Shown here: in pieces, positions 6,609-11,406 of the stretch
How positions within the stretch are numbered: the stretch's first letter is position 1
How the letters are laid out: the number at the start of each line of letters is the position of its first letter
Assembly (NCBI GenBank): GCA_030640325.1
Contig: DAOWJM010000077.1
Span: 1 to 11,406, forward strand
Direction of reading: 5' to 3'
From: Dehalococcoidia bacterium
GTDB taxonomy: Bacteria; Chloroflexota; Dehalococcoidia; Dehalococcoidales; BS750m-G39
Length of the DNA stretch: 11,406 nucleotides
Made by a program: the position numbers and the translations under genes
Notes under the pieces: model-generated
Told to the model about the DNA's origin: nothing
What the model saw: only the letters and a program-made list of their open reading frames with translations
The model's database searches: none

Positions 6609-7019
6609 CTAGAAATGTACCTCCATAGCTCGCGGGGGGCAAGCCTTTATACATAGTCCGCAAGCTAGGCATTTTTCATCATGAAAGTCGACCCGCCTGG
6701 TTACGGGGTCAAGCTCAAAGGCATTGGAGGGACAAATAGTGATACAGGCACCGCAATGGGTGCACCTCTCCTCATTGCGGATAACATCTTGGCTAAGCGA
6801 TTGTATTCTCACCCCGGTTTCAGTCAGATACCTGATACCCTTATCATATTCTTCCTGTTCCCCGCTCAATTCTAATACCAGTAGCCCTTCCTCCTCAAGG
6901 CTAATTGAAGCCTTTAGAATATTAAATTCAAGGTCGTAGTCCTTAGCTAGTCGGCATACTATAGGACGCTCTACCACCCGCTTGGGAAAATGTAGGACTA
7001 TCCTCTTGGAAACAGCCAT
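6609..7019 (-). CDS. NIL-domain ferredoxin with two [4Fe-4S] motifs (homocysteine biosynthesis)
   Basis: A 136-residue two-domain protein. Residues ~4-79 form a NIL domain; residues 82-136 form a bacterial-type ferredoxin with two complete cluster motifs, Cys86-x2-Cys89-x2-Cys92-x3-Cys96-Pro and Cys117-x2-Cys120-x2-Cys123-x3-Cys127-Pro. The NIL part probably binds a sulfur amino acid or its precursor, while the clusters supply electrons. This architecture matches the NIL/ferredoxin protein encoded beside COG1900 in Methanosarcina, where the pair is needed for homocysteine synthesis by a sulfide/persulfide route. AGGAG lies seven bases before the ATG, the best ribosome site in the operon. It follows the COG1900 gene by 31 bases and precedes UPF0280 by 3. 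An extra cysteine, Cys22, occurs in the NIL domain. Identity is secure; the reaction is known only from genetics in other organisms. Confidence 0.93.
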   Translation of the reverse strand: MAVSKRIVLHFPKRVVERPIVCRLAKDYDLEFNILKASISLEEEGLLVLELSGEQEEYDKGIRYLTETGVRIQSLSQDVIRNEERCTHCGACITICPSNAFELDPVTRRVDFHDEKCLACGLCIKACPPRAMEVHF

Positions 7020-7050
7020 TTTTGTCTCCTTTCCCAGAATATGGTGTTTG

Positions 7051-8256
7051 CTATTCTAGGGGGCGTTCTTTGAGTGGCTTAAAGGTTATACCTGATTCTA
7101 CACCAGGCAGGGGCGCCACTGGTTCAGTTAGCAGGAACTTCCCGCTCACTATCCACTCCTTCAGAAGGGTGGCAATCTCTACCGCCCTTAGGTAGCTGGA
7201 CAGGGAAGCAGTAGGCACTTCTTTACCTTGGAGTTTTATCTTCCCCCTTTTCAATTGAGCATAACTGACTTCGCCCAAGATATCCGGTTTCAGATTTGGA
7301 TAGGCATCAGAATAATCAACAATGGCGGAAAAAATCTCGGCATCAGTTACTGTAGTGTAGCGTAGGATTTCTTCAGAGAGTATAGGGATGGGTACGCCAA
7401 TTCCTACCGTTACGGTGCAGCCATAGCCTAGCATACTGGTTCCCACCAGCCATTTGGGGTGCATTTGCTTTAAATCGCCAATAACACAAAGTGCTCCCGC
7501 TCCTCTCTTTGGGACTCCCTTTTCTGTGCGAGGCACGTTTGGATTGTGCTGAGTGCCATGCCAGGCGACAAAGCCTATTCCACCCCCCAGGAATATCTTG
7601 GTGCCTATGCCAATGGTCTGGTAATACGGGTCATTAAGCAAAGGGGAGAGCTGCCCAGCACTACAATAGTTGATATTGCCTAGGTTTGCCCTTAACACGC
7701 CCATATAGGTATAAATTGTCTTATCTGAGGTATTTGCCGCCACATTATAATTCTGGTAAGCATTTCTGATATTAAATAGCACTGCCTCATTGAGGTCTTT
7801 TATATTAATCCAGGTCTCAAGCCTTTTCCTTGGGTAGCAATCTGTGCCATAGCCAGTTGCCACCAGTCTGACATCCTTGCCAGCGACAAGTTCCTCAATT
7901 ACATGCCCACCCCCATAATTGAATTCGCCAGGATAGACTTTGTTTCTGGGGTCATCATCGGGGAGGGCATTGGCACCGATAAGTATATCTGCCGCCGCCA
8001 ACCCGGCATAAGCAAGGACATCGTTAAGGTAGGCTCTGCCACCACCAAGCTTGATTCTTGGCTTGGAGTGTCCGATATTAAGGTAGGCACCAGAGGAGCA
8101 CATAGGACCGAAGGTGCCGGTGGTAACTACATCCACTTCTTGGGCTGCCTTCTCGATGCCCTTCTGTTTGACAATATCTATTATCTCCTCAGCAGTAACT
8201 ACTACCGCTTTGCCCTGCTCTATCCTCTCGTTTATCTCTGCAATTGTTTTTGCCAT
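7051..8256 (-). CDS. Homocysteine biosynthesis protein, COG1900/DUF39 family
   Basis: A protein of 401 residues from ATG 8256. The family (DUF39, COG1900) is required in Methanosarcina for making homocysteine from an aspartate-semialdehyde-derived skeleton without O-acylhomoserine; a persulfide on a conserved N-terminal cysteine is the proposed sulfur carrier. Visible here are the start MAKTIAEINERI, VVTTGTFGPMCSSGAYLN (Cys53 from this start), a glycine-rich block KLGGGRAYLN, GYGTDCYPRK (Cys140), NYCSAGQLSPLLND (Cys198) and GGGIGFVAWHGTQHNP. Cys53 is the likely reactive residue by position. Unlike some archaeal homologues, there is no CBS-domain extension; the C-terminus ends after an ordinary ~60-residue tail. 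I prefer ATG 8256 (GAGG 8 bases upstream) over the TTG at 8274, which would add six residues. It is 19 bases downstream of the HTH-like gene. Confidence 0.92.
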   Translation of the reverse strand: MAKTIAEINERIEQGKAVVVTAEEIIDIVKQKGIEKAAQEVDVVTTGTFGPMCSSGAYLNIGHSKPRIKLGGGRAYLNDVLAYAGLAAADILIGANALPDDDPRNKVYPGEFNYGGGHVIEELVAGKDVRLVATGYGTDCYPRKRLETWINIKDLNEAVLFNIRNAYQNYNVAANTSDKTIYTYMGVLRANLGNINYCSAGQLSPLLNDPYYQTIGIGTKIFLGGGIGFVAWHGTQHNPNVPRTEKGVPKRGAGALCVIGDLKQMHPKWLVGTSMLGYGCTVTVGIGVPIPILSEEILRYTTVTDAEIFSAIVDYSDAYPNLKPDILGEVSYAQLKRGKIKLQGKEVPTASLSSYLRAVEIATLLKEWIVSGKFLLTEPVAPLPGVESGITFKPLKERPLE

Positions 8257-8275
8257 ATCTTCAACCTCAGGCAAA

Positions 8276-8668
8276 TTAGCCTAACTTTTCCTCAACGCCC
8301 TCTGCTATAAGTTGGCTATAATATTTCCTCGCCTCTTCGGCATTGGGCGCTATACCTTTAAAATCAAAGTTATCCTCAGCAATCCTGTCCCAGAGCTGCT
8401 CTTCAATTTCGCTCTCAGCCACCGTCCTTATCTTGGTAACCTCCCATTCTTTCAGGTCAAGAATTTTTGCCACTTCCCTATCTGAGAGGCCCATACAGAG
8501 CTTTCGTTCCCACTCAGATTCATACGAACTTTTCATTACTTGAATGTTCAGACTTAGCATGATAATTTTATCCCTATATTTGTTATACTTCTCCTCGCTG
8601 ACTAATATTGGTGTTACCGGCATCCAATTCCTATCGAAATGTCCTTTATCTTTTCTCTCACTTTTCAT
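8276..8668 (-). CDS. Small protein with possible helix-turn-helix, function unknown
   Basis: I do not recognise this 130-residue, charged, soluble protein. The stretch MGLSDREVAKILDL followed by KEWEVTKIRTVAESE (59-87) looks like a helix-turn-helix of the sigma-region-4/LuxR kind (normally LSxREIAxxLxxSxxTVKxxxxRA), but the second helix is not a good match. The rest is predicted helical, rich in Glu and Lys, with one cysteine (Cys58) and no membrane segment. Its ATG overlaps the stop of the QueG-like gene by 4 bases (ATGA), with AAGGGA upstream, so the start is firm and the two products are probably made in step. The homocysteine gene follows after 19 bases. It could be an operon regulator or a partner subunit of the QueG-like protein. 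Confidence 0.7.
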   Translation of the reverse strand: MKSERKDKGHFDRNWMPVTPILVSEEKYNKYRDKIIMLSLNIQVMKSSYESEWERKLCMGLSDREVAKILDLKEWEVTKIRTVAESEIEEQLWDRIAEDNFDFKGIAPNAEEARKYYSQLIAEGVEEKLG

Positions 8669-9525
8669 CTTTTAGTTCCCTTTTGAACTATGGGGCATGA
8701 CCTAAGACATTCCCAGCAATTTCCGTAGTAGCGCTGTATTCCGTAGGCAAGCATGAGCTGGGCATTGGCGAACTCTTCACCATATAATATCTGTTTCATC
8801 TCAGCATCCCTGCCCTCTAGTGCCTTTTTAATTGCTCTTCTGATGAAGATACCATGTGCTCTGTCCCTCATGCTGATAGAAAAACACTTATAGCGGTCAT
8901 ATCTTGCTTCTTTTATCTCTCCATTTCCTATCTCTCCCGAGATACAACCAAAGGGGCATGCTTTCATACACGGAGTTTTGCCTTCTTTTTCATACATCTT
9001 AATGCAAGATTCGTCTGGACATACCTTTTCCTTGAGAGGTCCGTCAGGTCCTAAATCCAAGTTAGTGATGACAGAACTGAAGTCCATAAAGCCATATTTC
9101 GGATTCAGGATTACGCTGCCCATCATCGACCTTTTGCCCAACCCTGCCATTTCTGCATGGAGCTTCAGGCTCTGCCAGGGAACAGCTCCCCCGTAAGGAC
9201 CTCCCATAGATGGGTAGACAATGGAATAAACTGCCTCTGCATTGAATTTATCTTCTATGAAATAGCTTAGACCGACAGCCCTAGCTGTAATTGCATCACC
9301 GGCAGGACCTGCTTCAGGGAGATATTTTGGTGGAGTCTTCCAAGAACCTCTTGTCGGTTGTGTCCCTCCCAAAACTATAACGCTCTTAGCTCCAGGTAGA
9401 ATATCATCTGGACGGTATCCTTCTGGGGCATACTTGTTTATCTCCTTGACCGAGGCTATGCCAGCAACGAGAACCCCGACACGGGTTAAAGCATAGCTCT
9501 TTATCTCATCTTCAATCTGAGACAT
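8665..9525 (-). CDS. QueG-like iron-sulfur protein (epoxyqueuosine reductase superfamily)
   Basis: A 286-residue protein from ATG 9525, related to epoxyqueuosine reductase QueG and the reductive dehalogenase catalytic domain. HAEMAGLGKRSMMGS (123-137) followed by VILNPKYG matches the superfamily's cobalamin/active-site segment. Cysteines then follow: Cys169, 174, 186, 190 (CMKACP), 194 and 214, and near the end Cys270-x2-Cys273-x3-Cys277-Pro, enough for two [4Fe-4S] clusters with unusual spacing in the first. It lacks the Tat signal of true reductive dehalogenases and is shorter than typical QueG. A longer form from GTG 9618 is possible, but a good promoter (9559-9588) and AGAGGA 8 bases before ATG 9525 favour the shorter form. 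It heads the homocysteine operon, so a reductive role there is more likely than queuosine synthesis; that is inference. Confidence 0.82.
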   Translation of the reverse strand: MSQIEDEIKSYALTRVGVLVAGIASVKEINKYAPEGYRPDDILPGAKSVIVLGGTQPTRGSWKTPPKYLPEAGPAGDAITARAVGLSYFIEDKFNAEAVYSIVYPSMGGPYGGAVPWQSLKLHAEMAGLGKRSMMGSVILNPKYGFMDFSSVITNLDLGPDGPLKEKVCPDESCIKMYEKEGKTPCMKACPFGCISGEIGNGEIKEARYDRYKCFSISMRDRAHGIFIRRAIKKALEGRDAEMKQILYGEEFANAQLMLAYGIQRYYGNCWECLRSCPIVQKGTKR

Positions 9526-9533
9526 AGTTCTCG

Positions 9534-9539
9534 TCCTCT
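9534..9539 (-). promoter_or_regulatory. Ribosome binding site deciding the start of the QueG-like gene
   Basis: On the minus strand AGAGGA lies 8 bases before ATG 9525. With the promoter just upstream, it fixes the start at 9525 rather than the in-frame GTG at 9618. Confidence 0.6.
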
Positions 9540-9558
9540 CACTTCGGTGGAGCATCTT

Positions 9559-9588
9559 ATAATAATGATTAAACCATAGGCTTGTCAA
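9559..9588 (-). promoter_or_regulatory. Sigma-70-type promoter for the minus-strand operon
   Basis: On the minus strand there is a perfect -35 TTGACA (9588-9583), an 18-base spacer and -10 TATTAT (9564-9559, five of six consensus). The predicted transcript start is near 9552, giving a leader of about 27 bases with a ribosome site and no room for a riboswitch. It lies inside the coding extension that a 9618 start would need, which argues against that start. Confidence 0.65.
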
Positions 9589-9607
9589 TTTACATATCTG
9601 GCTTAGG

Positions 9608-9636
9608 TTGAAGCGCACCCCTTTATAAGCTATAAT
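9608..9636 (+). promoter_or_regulatory. Sigma-70-type promoter for aspS
   Basis: -35 TTGAAG (9608-9613), exactly 17 bases, then a perfect -10 TATAAT (9631-9636). The predicted start of transcription is near 9643, with a ~22-base leader containing AGGAG (9654-9658). The -10 lies within a direct repeat AGCTATAA (9628-9635 and 9638-9645, 10-base period), which could be an operator. It is back to back with the divergent operon promoter; the two -35 boxes are 19 bases apart. Confidence 0.6.
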
Positions 9637-9662
9637 CAGCTATAACCTGTATTAGGAGACGA

Positions 9663-9701
9663 TTTTGCTCAAAAGTCATAGCTGTGGTGAGCTGAGCAAA
9701 A
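9663..9701 (+). promoter_or_regulatory. Inverted repeat enclosing the aspS TTG start codon
   Basis: TTTTGCTCA (9663-9671) and its exact complement TGAGCAAAA (9693-9701) can pair in the mRNA with a 21-base loop. The TTG start codon (9665-9667) lies inside the 5' arm, while the ribosome site at 9654-9658 stays outside. It may be a translational control element or chance. Confidence 0.35.
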
Positions 9702-11406
9702 AGGATGTTGGTGCCAAGGTAACCCTGGCTGGCTGGGTAGACCGCCGCCGAGACCACGGGAGACTGATATTCATTGACCTGCGAGATAGAGATGGCGTAG
9801 TTCAGGTGGTGTTCAATCCAGAAACATCAGCCTCTTGCCATAAAGTAGCCAGTGAGATGCGCAGTGAGTATGTGATTAGGGTCAGTGGTGAGGTTGCCCT
9901 TCGCCCCCCGGGAACCGAGAACCCCAAATTGCCCACCGGTGATATTGAGGTCATCGCCCGTAATACCGATATACTTAATCCATCAAAGACTCCTCCTTTT
10001 TATATAAATGAAGAGGTTGAGGTGGAAGAAAACCTCCGGCTCAAGTATCGCTACCTCGACCTGCGCCGGCCTCGGATGAAGAAGAATCTGCTTCTTCGCC
10101 ACCGAGTGGTGAAGTTTATTCGCGATTTTCTGGATGCTAAGGGGTTTATCGAGGTGGAGACACCAATCCTGATTAAGAGCACCCCTGAGGGGGCTCGTGA
10201 TTACCTGGTGCCCAGTCGAATTCATCCGGGAAAGTTCTACGCCCTTCCCCAGTCGCCTCAGCAACTCAAACAGCTACTGATGGTAGCTGGTGTGGAGAAG
10301 TATTTTCAGATAGCCAGATGCTTTCGCGATGAGGATACACGGGCTGACCGCCAGCCTGAGTTCACCCAGCTTGATTTGGAGATGAGCTTTGTGGAGGAGG
10401 AGGATATCTTCAGCCTGATGGAGGAATTGTTCACCTCTATGGTGGAGACCATTAAACCCGAAATGCAGGTGCTCAAGCCCTTCCCCCGCCTTACCTACGC
10501 TGAGGCAATGGAGCGTTACGGCACGGATAAGCCTGACTTGAGATTCGGTCTGGAGCTAAGAGATTTGACAGACATTGCTGCTCAATCTGACTTCTCTATC
10601 TTTCGTTCTGCTATCGCCGAGGGTGGTAAGGTGAAGGGCATATGCGCCCCTGGCTGTGGCGATTATACGCGCAGTCAGCTTGATGAACTAAATAAGCTGG
10701 TGCAGAGCCTTGGGGCTGGAGGCTTGGTAACTATGTCACTGGGCACCGCTGGCGGTAGTCTGAACGATTTAACCATTGAAATGGTAAAGTCTGTCGCCGC
10801 TAGATTTCTAACCCTGGACCAGATTAAAAAGATGGCGCACCGTTTGGGAGCAGATAGGGGAGACCTTCTGCTTATCGTTGCCGGCAAACCCAAGCTGGTT
10901 GATATGACACTGAGCGAACTGCGACAGGAGATGGGACATCGGCTCAAGCTTGCCGACCCCAATCTGCTTGCCTTTGCTTTCATTGTGGCTTTCCCGTTGC
11001 TGGATAGGAATGAAGAGACAGGGCTATGGGAGCCAATGCATCATCCATTTACTGCACCTAAGGATGAGGATGTGTCTCTACTGGACAGCGCTCCGGAAAA
11101 AGTGCGGGCTAAGCATTATGACCTGGTATGCAATGGGTGTGAAATTGCTGGCGGTAGCCTTAGGATTTACACCAGCGAGCTTCAGAGGAAGGTATTTAGG
11201 CTGCTGGGCTATAGTGATAAGGAGGTTGAGGAACGCTTTGGGCATTTGCTCGAGGCTTTTGACTATGGTGCTCCTCCTCATGGTGGTATAGCCCCCGGCA
11301 TTGACCGCATTGTGATGCTGCTGGCGGGGGAAGAAACCATCAGGGAGGTTATCGCCTTCCCTAAGAACCAGAGCGCTGCTGATTTAACCTTCGATGCTCC
11401 TTCGCC
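9665..11406 (+). CDS. aspS: Aspartate--tRNA ligase, bacterial type (3'-truncated by window)
   Basis: 580 residues are visible, nearly the whole enzyme; the frame is open to the window end, so only the last few residues are missing. It starts at TTG 9665 with AGGAG seven bases upstream, giving the standard N-terminus MLKSHSCGEL. Domains in order: OB-fold anticodon-binding domain (~1-105), class II catalytic core with motif 1 (~155-170), motif 2 CFRDEDTRADRQPEFTQLD (219-237, Arg221), the bacterial GAD insertion (~290-410), and motif 3 GGIAPGIDRIVML (540-552, Arg548). The anticodon domain has His31 (RRRDHG) and Gly83 (PPGTEN), the residues linked to non-discriminating AspRS that also charges tRNA-Asn with Asp. 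That suggests asparaginyl-tRNA is made by GatCAB, but it is an alignment by eye. No frameshift was found. Confidence 0.96.
   Translation, partial: MLKSHSCGELSKKDVGAKVTLAGWVDRRRDHGRLIFIDLRDRDGVVQVVFNPETSASCHKVASEMRSEYVIRVSGEVALRPPGTENPKLPTGDIEVIARNTDILNPSKTPPFYINEEVEVEENLRLKYRYLDLRRPRMKKNLLLRHRVVKFIRDFLDAKGFIEVETPILIKSTPEGARDYLVPSRIHPGKFYALPQSPQQLKQLLMVAGVEKYFQIARCFRDEDTRADRQPEFTQLDLEMSFVEEEDIFSLMEELFTSMVETIKPEMQVLKPFPRLTYAEAMERYGTDKPDLRFGLELRDLTDIAAQSDFSIFRSAIAEGGKVKGICAPGCGDYTRSQLDELNKLVQSLGAGGLVTMSLGTAGGSLNDLTIEMVKSVAARFLTLDQIKKMAHRLGADRGDLLLIVAGKPKLVDMTLSELRQEMGHRLKLADPNLLAFAFIVAFPLLDRNEETGLWEPMHHPFTAPKDEDVSLLDSAPEKVRAKHYDLVCNGCEIAGGSLRIYTSELQRKVFRLLGYSDKEVEERFGHLLEAFDYGAPPHGGIAPGIDRIVMLLAGEETIREVIAFPKNQSAADLTFDAPS

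Noticed and set aside
8665..9525. Reductive dehalogenase catalytic subunit RdhA
   Set aside because: No Tat signal, too short, and no adjacent RdhB-like membrane anchor; only the superfamily core is shared.
9526..9618. N-terminal extension of the QueG-like gene to GTG 9618
   Set aside because: The extra 31 residues are not family-like, a sigma-70 promoter lies within them, and ATG 9525 has a clear ribosome site.
9526..9664. Methionine- or cobalamin-related riboswitch ahead of the sulfur operon
   Set aside because: The predicted leader is only about 27 bases, too short for SAM or cobalamin riboswitches, and no such conserved core is seen.
10675..10983. Minus-strand open frame of 102 codons inside aspS, and similar frames opposite tgt, ruvX, the COG1900 gene and the flavoprotein gene
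   Set aside because: They lie wholly opposite well-conserved coding regions, have serine/proline-rich compositions typical of antisense frames, and match no family I recognise.

Overview
This window is bacterial and densely coded, with no gene-free stretch longer than about 140 bases. The style is that of a strict anaerobe: a two-cluster ferredoxin domain, a second iron-sulfur protein, oxygen-independent sulfur chemistry and an AspRS with non-discriminating features. I suspect a Dehalococcoidia-like Chloroflexota bacterium, but that is an impression from gene content, not proof. I see no RNA genes, CRISPR array, transposase or prophage.

Layout. (1) Positions 1-3367, plus strand: the 3' end of alaS, then ruvX (1-base stop/start overlap), an acyl-CoA dehydrogenase-like flavoprotein with unusual active-site residues, a pair of perfect palindromes, and tgt. 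(2) Positions 3382-9525, minus strand: nine genes packed head to tail, probably read from a promoter at 9559-9588. In transcription order they are a QueG-like iron-sulfur protein, a small HTH-like protein, a COG1900/DUF39 homocysteine biosynthesis protein, a NIL-ferredoxin, a UPF0280 (COG2122) protein, a MauE/DoxX membrane protein, an Ig/PKD-like lipoprotein ending in a CxxC, an NMO/FabK-type flavoprotein and a stand-alone NIL-domain protein. Gaps are -4, 19, 31, 3, 18, -4, 64 and 2 bases. (3) Positions 9665-11406, plus strand: aspS, divergent from the operon and cut by the window end.

How it fits together. The COG1900, NIL-ferredoxin and COG2122 families were linked genetically in Methanosarcina acetivorans to a homocysteine route in which sulfur is added reductively to an aspartate-semialdehyde-derived carbon skeleton. 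Here all three lie consecutively. What is less expected is the rest of the transcript: a second iron-sulfur reductase-like protein at the head, a membrane thiol-redox candidate (MauE-like CGQC plus a lipoprotein ending CAPC), and a flavoprotein paired with a second NIL domain. I read this as an extended sulfur/thiol-redox operon built round homocysteine synthesis. The core assignment rests on known families; the roles of the added genes are inference.

The housekeeping genes on either side (alaS, ruvX, tgt, aspS) look intact where visible and of normal length. The acyl-CoA dehydrogenase-like protein is the second point of interest: both positions that normally supply the catalytic glutamate are non-acidic.
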